Shown here: positions 34,024-46,204 of the stretch, piece after piece
How the letters are laid out: each line of letters opens with the position of its first letter
Numbering within the stretch: position 1 is the stretch's first letter
Source: Alternaria dauci
Taxonomy: Eukaryota > Ascomycota > Dothideomycetes > Pleosporales > Pleosporaceae
Reading direction: 5' to 3'
DNA: 64,000 nucleotides
Assembly: GCF_042100115.1 (NCBI RefSeq)
Contig: NC_091277.1
Span: forward strand, 806,001 to 870,000
Translations under genes and position numbers: made by a program
Notes under the pieces: model-generated
Database searches by the model: none
Seen by the model: only the letters and a program-made list of their open reading frames with translations
What the model was told of the DNA's origin: nothing

Positions 34024-36101
34024 CTAGAGCTGTCCGTTCTTCTCTCTCGTAATCCCATCCGCTGAGTCGCTTTCCGACACCGACTTGGGCGCCATCATAG
34101 GCTCAGGGCCACTTGACGAACCGGGCGTGGTGCGCTTGAAGTAGTTGTGTACGTCGAGATGGTCGTCCTCATCAGGGTCAACACCTTCCCAGCCGTTCTT
34201 CTCAGAGAACTTGTGTTGCTGGCGTTCGAGCCACTCTGCGCGCATCTCGGTAATTTTCTGCTCGTAGTCGAGCTTGGCGTCGTAGCCCTTGTGCTGACCA
34301 CGGAAACGCTCCCACCAGGACAGATGCTTCCAGTGGATGGCAATGCCGTGGTAGTCGTGCTCTTTGCCTGCGCGGATGTATGCCCAGCGACGCTCTTGCT
34401 CCTTGAGATCCAGGCCGGTCGTGTCTGGGAGGAAGAGCAGGGTGAGAAGAGCGCCAGCAAGACCGAACCAGGGAACAAAGTAAAACTTGGTTTGGGTGTC
34501 GATGTAGTTGTACAAGACAGCGGCGAGTAGGGCACCGGCCTTACCGCAAGCAGCACTGAAACCGTGGGCCGTGGCGCGGACCGGCGTAGGGAAGACCTCG
34601 GCAGCAACGAGGAAAGTGACACTGTTGGGGCCGAATTGGTTGAAGAACGAGGACAAAAAGTACATGGCTTGGAAACCGTGAATGTTCTCAGGCGATGTGA
34701 AGTAGTCGAGAGCGAAACCGGGGATGATGAAGAGAACAAAGTCGGCCAAGAAACCGACAATCATCATCCATTTACGTCCGTAAAGCTTGTTGTCGATGAG
34801 CAGAGAAGCGAGGTAGTAACCACACAGCGATACACCGACGTTGATCAGGTTGTACAGCCAGCCTGTCATGACAGACTTGTTACCAGGCGTGATGATGCTG
34901 ATGAATTCGTTCTGGAAAAGCTTGTTTCCGTAGAAGAAAACATCGTTGGCAAACCAGGCACCAGCAGTAGCCAGAAGACGGGGTCCAAAGTACGTGAAGG
35001 TGAGCTTCAAAGACTGAACGTCGTAGCCGGTAACGTTGGACTTCTTCTTGGAAAGTGCGAGCTGCCTCGAAGCCGATTTCATCTTGTAGTAACGGAAGTA
35101 GACCAGCCAGAGCGTACCGACAGCAGGGATGGCAAAGGAGACACGGTAGGTCCACTGAGCCAAGGTCTTGGAGTATGGTGGGGATGATCCGCCATGGAAG
35201 ATGAGGAGCAAGATGATCAGAATGACCTGATTGAAGAATTGACCCCAACCTTGCATCAGGAAAGCACTGGTAACTTTCCTGCCACGGTGAAGACGATCGT
35301 CCTTGGTAGAGACTTTTCCGGAGCCGACAGCGTTCTCCATACCAGCAGTGGCAGTCATGGGGTACTCGCCTCCGACACCGATACCGTAAAAGAACAAGGC
35401 CCAGACGTAGCAGATGACCCATCCGTTCTGGGTGATGCCCCAGGCGGCAGTGAGCATGAGGAGACCGACAAACATGATGACTGCGTCTTGGATAAGACCG
35501 AAGCGGCGGCCGAGCCAGTCACCAACAACACCAACGAGGATCTGACCAACAATGATACCGCAAATCTCAAGGTAGTCGATAGCCTGTAGCCAGGTCTCAT
35601 CACAGATCTCGTGCTTGCCCCAGCATTCTGGGAAAGCAGCCTGCAGGAGAGGTCTGACGTTACCAATGGAGAAGAGAACGTAGCTAGATTCATGTTAGTG
35701 ACGACTTGAGCGACAAGATAGAATTCAACGTACCCCTCGAGACCAAGACCCATGCCGGGAATTACACAGGTCCGGAAGTAGTGACCAAAAGGCGCAAGCG
35801 GGTCTTTCTTAAACATGTCCCAGAAGTAGGATGCTTCGGCCTTTGCTTCAGCTTTGTCGACTTGCCCAATGAATTTGACGCGTTCACGTACGGGCATGTC
35901 TGCCCAGTAGGTGCCGTTGGCATTGTAAAGGTCGTCGGGATGGAGCAGAGCATGGAATACATTAGACTCGTTGGCGCTCATGTCGTTGCGGATGTCAATT
36001 TCCTGGGTAGCTTGGTGCTCGCCGGTCATGTTGGGACCATGGGGTGCAGCCACGCCATAATCCCGGAGGGATGGTGGTGTAGGTTCGTAAGAATTCGCCA
36101 T
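34024..36101 (-). CDS. MFS transporter, phosphate:H+ symporter-like
   Basis: Exons 36101-35734 and 35683-34024 (50-nt intron) give 675 residues. A cytosolic N-terminus of about 115 residues (YWADMPVRERVKFIGQVDKAEAKAE) leads into about 12 membrane helices. MFS signatures seen are GDWLGRRFGLIQD in loop 2-3, FYGIGVGGEYPMTATAGMEN, a long central loop with KMKSASRQLALSKKKS, YGRKWMMIVGF, and FFNQFGPNSVTFLVAAEVFPTPVRATAHG in the second half. The GVGGEYP block is typical of the phosphate:H+ symporter group (Pho84-type), so inorganic phosphate or a phosphate ester is the likely cargo; this is inference. The C-terminal 130 residues are hydrophilic and acidic, possibly regulatory. The closest subgroup could not be settled by eye. 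Confidence 0.88.
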
Positions 36102-38127
36102 AGTAGCGACAACACAACGAGGGCTGGGCCGGGCTCGTTGTTAAATGCTGATGGTGGGATGGCTGGGAAAAAGCGCTGTCCAGAGCCACGGGTCCTAGTC
36201 GAAGCTTATATGCGCTTTGATGCTAGTCCAAGAAGGCGGATTGTCCCAGAGATATTACAGTTTTTTGACGATGTGGATTGCGCAAGTAATCCCACGTACA
36301 ATGCAGAACCGCAGCACGTTCAATGGGATGGCTTCTAAGTGGTCGATGGGATCTGCGAATCGACGCAATGCCAGATGCTAGTAATAGCCGGGCGGCCCGA
36401 TGACGAAGTTTCCGATATGGTATACACGGATTGGTGATGGATGCACGCCTCCAATTGCCTGTGATGCGTCGTTCCTGTTCCAAAACGTCGCCGCAGACGC
36501 GCGGTGGGCAGGAGTAGAGGGTCAGAGAGGTAACCGGCTGAGCCAGGTTCAGCCGGGGGGGAAAGACGAGGCAGAGGCGCACAAGGGGCGTGAACTTGAG
36601 TGAACAAAGTTGAGCATCTCATACAAGGCGAAGAGGTACAGGCTATATAAGGGTCCAATGATGGGAAGAAAATTCTAGTGTAGAGACGGTCGCTTCCGGC
36701 GGGGGCTCAAGGTTACTGTGGACGGGAGGATACTAGAGGTTTGCAAGCCCCACCCAGTCTGGCAGGAGCTCGTGCGACAGCAAATCCCAGCCTTTTCGGC
36801 ACAAGCAGCACCTTCTCTGCCCCATAGTCGCCAAATTCCGAGGCTGTTGAGGACCCTTCGTGCGCCTCGGACCTGTCCCCAGATTTCTGCCCTCCCAAGG
36901 AACTGTCCGCGATAGCTGATAAAACCATGACGTTTTTACCAAGCCTTCTGGGGAGTTTGCACAAGCACACCAAGCCTGCGGTCGAGAGGCATGGCAACGC
37001 ATCCGTTGCCCAGCCCTGCTACGCCATTGACGCATTCCTGCCGCGTCGCCACGGACTTGCACGTACGAGGCGATGAAAACGTCTTCGAAGGATCAGGTGC
37101 CGAAGCGCCAATCACAACACACGACGGAGAACGTGGGCGAGATCAATGGACAAGGCGGGGTCCGAGACTCTGGATCAAGGCGGGACGTGCGCGGCTGCTA
37201 TGGTGCTTGGCCTCCTCCATCCTGGTCCTTTCTGCCCGAGTATCCACACTTTGTCCGCTGCCATCGTCCCATGTCCCCCTCAACACCACCAATAATGCTG
37301 CCACGCTGACAACGATGCTCATCATCTCCGAGTGTGCCGGGCTAGCAGGGACGCTGCTTGCTTGTTGCCGTTCAATAAACACCTGTCCGAGGGCATCTCT
37401 GCTATGCACTTTTGACGTGGAACCACCCGGGCAATACTGCCATATCCCGACCTTCGTCTCCGCTCCTCTGACAATCTTGAACGACTACCACCATGCCGGC
37501 ATCTAGAGGATGGAGGCGAGATTTCGATCCTGTACGAGGAAGCCACGTCGGACCCTGCAGTCCAAGTGCCGAGAAGCAACGCCTTTGCATCATCGCTCGC
37601 TTGATTGCCCTTGATGCCTCGATTTTGCCATCCCAGATCTATGCTCGATATCCACCGTTGGAGCTGGCTAAACAAATGGGCCCGGGGATATCAGCGGAAA
37701 TGCTACGGCAACATCCGACGGCACTGCTCAGTATCAACCCTGCCTCAAATCGCCTCGTCGAGCCCCATGTGGACCAAACACATACCGTGACTACACTTGA
37801 CCCTAGCGGCAGTTTGCAACGCTTACGATTCATAGACTTCATGTGGAGGGCTCAGTGCTGAGTAATTGATATCACTTAGTATTAGCTACGACTAAATATA
37901 TGGTTTTATACAAGAATGCCATCCAGTGGGTGAGTATTACAAGTGCGCTCAATCATGTCGCCGACAAGGGAAGCCACTTTTTCTTTGCATAACAATGATG
38001 TTGGAGATGCAAAGGCGCTGCATCCTTCATGCGCAAAAGACCAAACGCCATGCGAAATTCCAGCAATCTGGAACCGTTCATGCAACACAAGGAAAATTCG
38101 TCGCTAGAATCCAGAACAAGTGGAGTC
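36102..38127. other. 2.0-kb intergenic region
   Basis: Promoter of the MFS gene and 3' flank of the next minus-strand gene. ORFs present on the plus strand lack motifs, and nothing else was recognised. Confidence 0.45.
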
Positions 38128-41100
38128 TCAACTTAACCAGTTCTGCCACTGGCACCGGCAGCCGCCAGTCCCACCGTCTATGGGTCCGCTGACACTACCT
38201 TGCCCCTGCGTACCTTTGACGAGGTTGCCTCCGAACCCGCGGTCTTCAAACCGGAACGACTTTTTCGATTCTTCGTCTTTGATCGACCCGTCATCCTCCA
38301 TCTCGTAGCAATAGAGGTTTTTTTTCGCTGCATCGCCACCGTGGCGGTCGATGGTGATGGTGACAGGGTACGGAAAGGTGCCTGGCCGCTTGAATACGTC
38401 TGATTCGTCCGCAGCTGAACGCTGCAACAGTGTCTTGCTTTCTTTGCTGCGAGTCCAGATCTGCACCAAGAAACGTGTCTCTGAATATGTACACCTCAGT
38501 TTGGCAGCGTCCTTTGTACTTCCTCCCTCGACGTCGGCAGGGTTACCGCCGCGGTTGGTGCCGTTGATCTGTTTCAAGAAGATTGAGCGATCAAAATAGT
38601 TGTAGAAGCCATAGTGCTCGTTGTCTTTTCCGCGATTGTACAGTCGAAGTGGCTGCGCAGATGGAAAAGGCAACAGATTTGCAGGCGCGGCGGTTCCATC
38701 AGAAGCCAGCATAGGTGGTGGAATCACTGCTGTAATGTTCGTTGGGTCGCTCGCATCTGCACGCTTCACCATCCGCGACGCACCAACGGTGGGATCCTGC
38801 ATGCTGATGAACAAGCCAGTATCTTCACCATCAAAGGGTGCAGAATTCCCGTCTGTAGTTTGCCCTAGAAAACTCATGTCGGCTGTTGATGGAGGCGCAG
38901 GTGAGGGCGAAGCTGCGGCACGTGCATGCAACAATGACCGAACAAAGGCACCAGCTGAGACTGGATTCATGGCCCTCTTCACGCGTTCAGACTTGGGCAG
39001 CTCAGCTACGCTTCCGTTCTCGAAGGTGATTTCAATTTGGAAGTTTGGCTGGTCGGGTTTGTTGGGCGCGACGGATTGCTGAAGCTCTTTCGGCAGCGCA
39101 CAGCTCCACAACGTAGTTGGTGCAACACAGCCACTCTCTTCCTCGACTGCTTCGGGTTGAGCGACGGTCAAGATACCGGTAGGTATGGGAGGATAGTCTG
39201 TGAGATTGAGCCACTGGTTGCCGATGTCTGCACTCGGTTGAGTCGGCGTTGGCTTGTTGTCGTTGTTGTCGTTGTTGTCGTTTCCCTTCCTTGTAAGGAC
39301 TACCACCACGGGGATGATAATTGCCAGTAGTACGAGAAAGATCAGACAGCAACAACAACTCCAGAAGCAGATGCCTCTCTTCTTTTTCTTCTCCTTGTCA
39401 GCTCCCTGCGGGTTTTGGCTTCGTTTCTTTCCAAACGGCCAAATGCTCATCATGTCGCAGACTTTGCGGTGCTTCTTTCCTCCTTTGAGATTGGGAGAAG
39501 ATGCTTGTGAGCTGGAGCGACTGACGTTATCGTAGCTCCAGTGCGAGTTTTTTTGCGCAAACTTGGGTGGCGGAGCAAATACTGGCAAGCTCTGCTGCGA
39601 CGTGTTGGCGTTTGTGTGTGGAAACGCTCCGCTCTCAGCTTGCGGTGCTGGCGCTGACGTGTGCAAATGCTGTAAAGGTGGTGGATAATTAGCACGAACG
39701 GAATAGCTGTCCGCCGTTGGCCGCCTATCTTGCAACTCGATGTTGACGTTGATCTGTCGTGGCTCCTCGACCTGACGCGGCATCAAGACGGTTCCAATAG
39801 CCGCTGTACCCACAACTGGGGAGGCCGACATGGTAGAAAGAGGCGATGTGACGCCACGATGAGGGTCCGATGATGGTTCTGGAGTTGGGTGGAATACCAC
39901 CTTTTCCGAGTCTCTCTGTGATGGAGCACTGGACACTGCAATCGCTGTGTTATCTGGCCCTTTGGTAAGAGGGATTGACTCTTCTCTCTGACGTGTACCA
40001 TACTGGAGAGGTACTATCGGCACATCCGGTGTTCGATCGCCATCACGCCCGGGTTCAGTCCACGTTGAAGATTTCGGTGTCATGACGAATGGGGTGGTAA
40101 TAACATTCCACCATCCTTGCGATCGCCGTGGAGTGGGCACCATGGAAGTGTCAATAGCCAAAGAGTTCTCTACAGTCCTCTCTCTTAGAGGCGTCTCGTC
40201 CTCTTCGAAGACAGTACTGGTGGACATGATACGGTCCTTCCTTTTAGAGTCATCGTCTTCCTCAAAAGCAGTTCCAGCTGAATCCAAGGTGTCGTTCCTG
40301 GCGTGGCCAGTCGCTCCTTGCGTGTCTCTGGCAGTCTCGGCACCTGATGCCTGTGACAAACCAATAGGTAGAGCCGGGACTGGAGGTACGTTGGAGTTCG
40401 CAAAGGTCGATTGGTAACGAGAGTAGATGCTGGGCGTGTAATCGGACTCTGTAAAAGGCGTATCTGGCGACCAGACGGACTTGACTGCCGCGGGAGTGAT
40501 GATAATACTTGGGGTTACAAGAGTAGAGTCACTGCCAGCACGATGCCGACTGGCTTGAAGCGTGCTAAAGTCGGAAATGCTGTCAGTCGGGACCGATATT
40601 CCAATTGGTATGCGTCGATCCCAAGGCGAAATCTCTTGCCACGATTTGCTCCCCGGCGTCATGGAAATGGCGGTATCAGCTTCGCTTCGGTCGATGCTGG
40701 GTTTCTTCTGATGTGTGTTTTCTGGTTGAGGTGTGCCCTTGGTGATACCCAAACCCTTGTTCCTGGTCGATGACCGTCCTAATCCGAACCATGGGGATCT
40801 CCGAACGGACCCAGAGCCTCTCTCTCCTCCATGCGGAAACACTTGATGAGGCTCGGTGCCTCTATGCCTTGTAAAACTCGTATCAACGGTGATGCCAGGT
40901 TTCGCCGGCCTTCCCAGAAGCTCTCGCCTCCGGCTTTTCTGCCTTGAGACACGTCCTGCAAAGGATCGCGAGTTCTGTCTTGACGTCGCTCGCTGTGAGT
41001 CAACATAGGTCTCGGTATCGAAGGTTGACCTGTCTAGGTTCCGACTTCCCTCAAAGCCATCGTTGAAGTGAACCGATATTTGTTCGTCTGAAGGGGTATG

Positions 41101-41214
41101 TGGGTCGTGTGCGTGTGCGTCGCCATCCGTCTGATATGCGGTATTAAATGTCGATCTCGAAAATGATGTAAGTGGTGGCTGCTGGCCGTGCATGTCTCTC
41201 CTCGTGGAACTCAT
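38128..41214 (-). CDS. Large single-pass membrane protein, fungal-specific
   Basis: An intronless ORF of 1,028 residues. The first 600 residues are low-complexity, basic and Ser/Pro/Thr-rich, with recurring phosphosite-like patches (AFEEDDDSKRK, VFEEDETPLRE), and end in a lysine-rich stretch (FGKKRSQNPQGADKEKKKKRG). One membrane helix follows at about 612-640 (CFWSCCCCLIFLVLLAIIIPVVVVL), with four consecutive cysteines at its cytosolic edge that could be palmitoylated. The 390-residue C-terminal part is probably outside, with paired Cys, N-glycosylation sequons (NGS, NLT, NGT, NIT) and PFPSAQPLRLYNRG...YGFYNYFDRSIFL. Similar proteins in Pezizomycotina are sometimes labelled glycoprotease-family; I see no catalytic motif for that. 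Confidence 0.85.
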   Translation of the reverse strand: MSSTRRDMHGQQPPLTSFSRSTFNTAYQTDGDAHAHDPHTPSDEQISVHFNDGFEGSRNLDRSTFDTETYVDSQRATSRQNSRSFAGRVSRQKSRRRELLGRPAKPGITVDTSFTRHRGTEPHQVFPHGGERGSGSVRRSPWFGLGRSSTRNKGLGITKGTPQPENTHQKKPSIDRSEADTAISMTPGSKSWQEISPWDRRIPIGISVPTDSISDFSTLQASRHRAGSDSTLVTPSIIITPAAVKSVWSPDTPFTESDYTPSIYSRYQSTFANSNVPPVPALPIGLSQASGAETARDTQGATGHARNDTLDSAGTAFEEDDDSKRKDRIMSTSTVFEEDETPLRERTVENSLAIDTSMVPTPRRSQGWWNVITTPFVMTPKSSTWTEPGRDGDRTPDVPIVPLQYGTRQREESIPLTKGPDNTAIAVSSAPSQRDSEKVVFHPTPEPSSDPHRGVTSPLSTMSASPVVGTAAIGTVLMPRQVEEPRQINVNIELQDRRPTADSYSVRANYPPPLQHLHTSAPAPQAESGAFPHTNANTSQQSLPVFAPPPKFAQKNSHWSYDNVSRSSSQASSPNLKGGKKHRKVCDMMSIWPFGKKRSQNPQGADKEKKKKRGICFWSCCCCLIFLVLLAIIIPVVVVLTRKGNDNNDNNDNKPTPTQPSADIGNQWLNLTDYPPIPTGILTVAQPEAVEEESGCVAPTTLWSCALPKELQQSVAPNKPDQPNFQIEITFENGSVAELPKSERVKRAMNPVSAGAFVRSLLHARAAASPSPAPPSTADMSFLGQTTDGNSAPFDGEDTGLFISMQDPTVGASRMVKRADASDPTNITAVIPPPMLASDGTAAPANLLPFPSAQPLRLYNRGKDNEHYGFYNYFDRSIFLKQINGTNRGGNPADVEGGSTKDAAKLRCTYSETRFLVQIWTRSKESKTLLQRSAADESDVFKRPGTFPYPVTITIDRHGGDAAKKNLYCYEMEDDGSIKDEESKKSFRFEDRGFGGNLVKGTQGQGSVSGPIDGGTGGCRCQWQNWLS

Positions 41215-43305
41215 GATTGGCCTTGTCCGTCCGTGTCTTTCGTTCGTGGGCTACCAAGATCAAAAGAAGGTCGGGGGAACAACACAGCTGTCTTGAAAGA
41301 AGGTCGCCGCAACGATGGGTTGTCTCGATATAGACGCAGTCCCGAAAGTGAGACAGTTTTGTGGTGGTGCTATTGTTCCTGGTATTGTGTAGATATGTTG
41401 CGGGGCCCGAAATGTATTACGTGACCACAAAAAAAACAACAACGAGGAAAACGGTATAAAGCAACAAGGAGAACGGAAAAAGAGAGGAATGAAGAGGTAC
41501 GGAAGACGGTAAAGGCGGATCAAAAGGAGAAAGGTGAGGCTCTTGGTCGGACACGCGACCCCAGATCTTTACATGGCCGTCGATGGCCCTATCGCCTACC
41601 AGGCAAACCACTGCCATACCGCATAGTGCATAGCTCCTTCACCTAGACTTTCTACTCTAGCCTCTAATCTGCCAGAACCGCCGGCCACGAGTGGAGGAGT
41701 CAAAGCGTGCTGGTCGCAACAGGCCTTGTCAACGGGTCCCGAGTGAAGGTGATTGGAGCCACCAGGTGGATCTGCTTCATGTCGAGCGCCATGATTCCAG
41801 GCTTGAGGCTCAGTAGCCGCCCTGGATTCGCTGGGCTGGAAATGTACAACGCTATGCAAGACCTGAGACGCTCCAGAGGCATAGCTGGATGTCGTGTCTA
41901 GTGAGCGTTGGGATGGGCCAGTCAGAGGAGGGGACGACGTAACTCAAGCGCCAGATCAATCAGGGCGGCCACCAACCGTTGGACGAGAAAGGCGCCGCCA
42001 AGATGGCGCTAGCTAGCCGTCGGTGCGGTCTGTATGCGCCGACCATTTCCCTGTCTACTCTATGACCGAAGTCCTTATAAGTGTCATTGGAATGCCCTTT
42101 TCAAATCCACGAGAACGTAGTCAGTGGCAGCAAGGGCGAACTGGCGGAGATTGAGTAAATGGTGTTTGACCAAACAGCTGCTTGTCGTTTGAAGCACCAT
42201 GTACCACCACTTTGTGGAAGCCGTTCCGTCGTCACTCACAGAAGCCCTGGGGGACGTTACAGCATGTAGTGACATGCTTGTGTGTCGGTGACATGCATGG
42301 CCAGGCGGCCGTTTGTTGCTCAAGGGTGCACAGTATGGTCCGCCGAAGCTGCGACCACGCGTTCGCACTTGTCCTGTCAAAATACTCATGGACACGTAAC
42401 CACAGTGCGATGTGCCGGTATTATCTGAGAAACCGCAGAAACGGCGTCTGGGGCTGCCAGGCGTACAACAATCCATGACTACTGTTGTTCAAAGTCATGC
42501 GCATGTCCACTGGCAATGTCGGTGCAGCCATGCCATCCGAATACGAAGTATTAATATCACCACACGATGCCACGGCTATCTATCAGCGCCTTGCGTCGTC
42601 GTCCAGCCCCATTGAGCGTCGCAAAGTCGTACATGGAGCATTCAGTACGCCGGCGGAATAGTTTGGGGCGGAAGCAAATCAGCATGGAGAGTGTGTGCAA
42701 GGCAAGGTGGAGATGTAGGCCAGCACTAGTTCCGCTCCTTTTGGGCCTATGCCAAGCGGCGGACCGGAAGACCCAAATCGGTTTATCGCCAGCTCCTTTC
42801 CCACATCGAGGCCTTGACGAGCTGTAGTATCATATCGCTTCCAGACTCTCGTTTTGCCCATAGCCATTGAAGAGACGAGAGTTTCGACGTTGCACGGCAT
42901 CCTCCCCGACGCTCCCTTCCGCCCCCAGTGCAACCGCCTCGCACCTGCCGTTCGAGGACTTGGATACATACCATCCGCCAGCTGTCCTCAGCAATATCAG
43001 AAAGTCTGTCTCTGCGGCACCGCACGCCCGAGCAGCTACCGCCGCACCGCCCCGGCCTTCTTAGTTGAAATCCACGTGGCCCGTTGCACGCCAATAAAGT
43101 CACGCTGGCTTCCCAAACCTCCTTCTCCGCTTCCGCTGGCCAACGCAGGAGGCGCTCCTCTGCTGCACGGCAACCGCCACCGAATAACATCAGTCTTCCG
43201 GATAGTACAGAGTCGCGAAGCAGACTAGGCACAAGCAGCGGTCTCCACGGCCGCTCGCTGGGCGACGCCTTACCCTCGATTCCTGGCACCCCGGGCGCCT
43301 TCGAA
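41215..43305. other. 2.1-kb divergent intergenic region
   Basis: Promoters of the membrane-protein gene (minus) and the GT34 gene (plus). The frame of the GT34 ORF is open from 43084 to its ATG at 43306 with protein-like composition but without an ATG; it may be coding if an upstream exon exists. Confidence 0.45.
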
Positions 43306-44765
43306 ATGTCAAGATCGCCTTCCCCGCAGCCTGGGGGGTGGTCGAGTCCGGGCCTGAACGCTCCAGACTACAATGGCGGGCGCACAAGTCCGTATGCCAA
43401 TGGCTCCTCTTCACACAATGTCACCTGGGCGTCGGCTCAGGCGCGGAGCGCAGAGGTCAAAGGATATCCCGCCTTCACCCCAAGAAACCAAGGCTTCTTC
43501 GGCAAGCACTTTCGCAGGATATCCACAAGCCTGCCTTTCAACCACGGCAACAAGGAGAAACTAGGCCGTGGGCGACCCCAAAACAGAATCATGCGCTTCC
43601 TGAATGCCATAGCCTGGACAGCATGGCGTCTGCGCAAGCGAGTCGCATTGGTCTTGTTCGTCATATTCTTCTTCATTTTCTACAATTCAAACACGCGTAA
43701 GTCGCGATGCTCTGCGACCCCTCTTGTGGCGACTGGTACTGACAAATGTAGCCCTACGTCGCATGTACAGACGCTCCGCATGGTTCGGCGGCGGCAGCAA
43801 ATACGTCGTCATACTCGCAGCAAACCAGGGCGGAGGCGTCATGGAATGGAAGGGCCCCCGCGAGTGGGCCATCGAACGCGACAGTGTCAAGAACAAGAAG
43901 AGGTACACCAAGAACTGGGGCTACGAATTGGAGATTGTCGACATGAGCACCAAGAAGCGTTATGCGCACGAGTGGAGAGAAAGTTGGGAGAAGGTTGACA
44001 CCATTCGCAACGCTATGCGAAAATACCCCCATGCTGAATGGTACGTCTTCTGTCCATGTCACGTCAGCAAAGCTAACAAGTGCCAGGTTCTGGTGGCTTG
44101 ACACAAACACCTTCATCATGGAGCCGACGTACTCTCTCCAAAAGCATGTCTTCAAGCAACTACAAGACGTGACATATCGCGACATCAACGTATACAACCC
44201 CCTCAACATTACACATCCTCTAACCGACGAATACCTCGACCCTGAAACACGCTCGCCAGTGGGAGATGGCAAGGTCGATTCCGTCAACATGTTGCTACCT
44301 CAGGATTGTGGTGGTTTCAATCTGGGCTCCTTCATGGTGAAGCGAAGCGTGTGGACCGACAGACTGCTTGACATCTGGTGGGACCCCGTCGGCTACGAAC
44401 AAAAGCACATGGAGTGGGAGCACAAGGAGCAGGACGCTTTTGAGTACATGTACCAGAACCAGCCGTGGATCAGGCCCCACGTTGCCTTCATTCAGCAGCG
44501 CCAGATCATGAGTTTCCCACCAGGCGCATGTGGTGAGAACGGCGATAATCCCGACATTCACTACCAAGAACAAGATCGCGACTTTTTGGTCAACATGGCT
44601 GGTTGTGAATGGGGTCGCGACTGCTGGGCCGAGATGTACAAGTACCGCCAACTCAGCAACCATCTGAACCGTACACCTTGGGAGAAATTCAAGGACGGAA
44701 TTTCAGACTTTTTCAAGAGGAGGACGAAGAAGGAAGAGAACAAGGACGAGAAGAAGAAGAACTAG
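43306..44765 (+). CDS. GT34 family alpha-1,6-mannosyltransferase (MNN10/MNN11-like)
   Basis: Exons 43306-43696, 43752-44040 and 44087-44765 (introns 55 and 46 nt) give 452 residues. It is a type II Golgi membrane enzyme: an N-terminal cytosolic region (MSRSPSPQPGGWSSPGL), one signal-anchor helix (VALVLFVIFFFIF), then the GT34 domain with YVVILAANQGGGVMEW, WEKVDTIRNAMRKYPHAEWFWWLDTNTFIM (the DxD-like metal site), LLPQDCGGFNLGSFMVKRS and HKEQDAFEYMY. MNN10 and MNN11 build the alpha-1,6 mannan backbone in the mannan polymerase II complex; which paralogue this is cannot be told, and alpha-1,2-galactosyltransferase is a family alternative. A Lys/Glu-rich C-terminal tail closes the protein. Confidence 0.92.
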
Positions 44766-46204
44766 GGAATTCACAACATGAGGCGAGGCATGGTCTGGAT
44801 GGACTGGGACGCATTTCTGACATTTTCTGGATATCCTATAAGCCTGCGGTTTGGCTTGTGATTTTGTTATAATACCCGCACGCATAGAAGGGGGGTGTAC
44901 CACGACGTAAGATGGCATGATTTCTGCATGGATTGGAGTCGGCAATTCTGTGCCTGTACCATACGAAACTGACCTTCGATGAGCTGGTACTGAGACGGAT
45001 GATGTGTTTGTATTTTGATTCGCAGGAGTGCTACTATTGGGGCAAGGTCGCCCCAGTCATCTACCCCAAGCACACCAAGCACTCCAGACTGTACGGGCAG
45101 TATACAAGATCAGGAAGAAGCAGATCAAGCCGGCAGTGGTGAGGCAGGATGTATGGTATCTGGGGATGCGGCATCTCCTGTAAAAGGCCCATGTTCACTA
45201 TTCATCCCTACATGGAAGAGGAAGAACGAAACATACGTGGCGCAGCTCGACTCGCTTGACATGGTGGATAATGACGTGATAGATGGCGTGTTGTAAACAA
45301 GCCTCGAGGTAAGTGGAGCAATAATGTATCTGCATGAGCATGCGTATGGTCCTGTGTCGTAGGGATAGACAATAGTACGCGATCATGTCTTGCAGAGGGT
45401 AGACCACAAGGCAGATAAGCTCAGAAGATACCTGCGCATGTCTTGTATGGGGGCAGGTGAGCACGTCTAGACTCGCCAGCCTCAAACAGAAAGGGAGTGA
45501 GCGAGGCCTGATTCGTCCATGTCCCACCCCCATGGCCCAATGGTCATACGCCAGTGAGCACACGGGACACGGGGCCAGGAACGAGCATTCGTCTACTTTC
45601 CTCGACTGCAACCTCGAGATAGCCTTCTTACACCGGCTTGTCCGTCTTCCTGTTCCATCTCTCGCTTTCGGTCGTGTTCCTTCGTGCCCCTTCCCCCCGC
45701 CCCAACGCGACGACCCCGATCTGCGCTTCTCTCCCTTTCCCCAGAACCGTCATCACGCCTAGACCCTGGCCGTGCGCAAGTTGGGGAGCCAGTCTACATA
45801 GCGTCAGCTCGCTCGCGGCCTTAGTCTTATCTCCAACTGCGACTCGCAGCGACGCAGCGACAGGATCGGGCCGGCTTTGCGTTCCGCTTCCTGTTTCTGG
45901 GCGCCGATAAGCTGTTTCAGAGCTGCGCTGGTCCTTTGCTGCTTCCATCACGTTTCTTCACCATCGCCAGTCCAAACAAAGAGCCGAAGTCGGAACGGCC
46001 CTTGGGCTCCACTTGAGCGCATACTCCCCACGTCCGGTCAACCTAGGGTCTAGAGATATAAGGCCTATCGCGGAACGTCCAAGATCGCAGCGCTCTTGCC
46101 ACGACTCGAGTTTCTGAAGTTCCGGTGTGATGCATGATCATCGTCCACCACGAGCAGGCAGACAAACTATACGAGCCCAAGATACGCACCACCAGGACCA
46201 AGCC
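44766..46204. other. 1.4-kb intergenic region
   Basis: 3' flank of the GT34 gene and promoter of the next plus-strand gene. Short ORFs only; nothing recognised. Confidence 0.5.
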
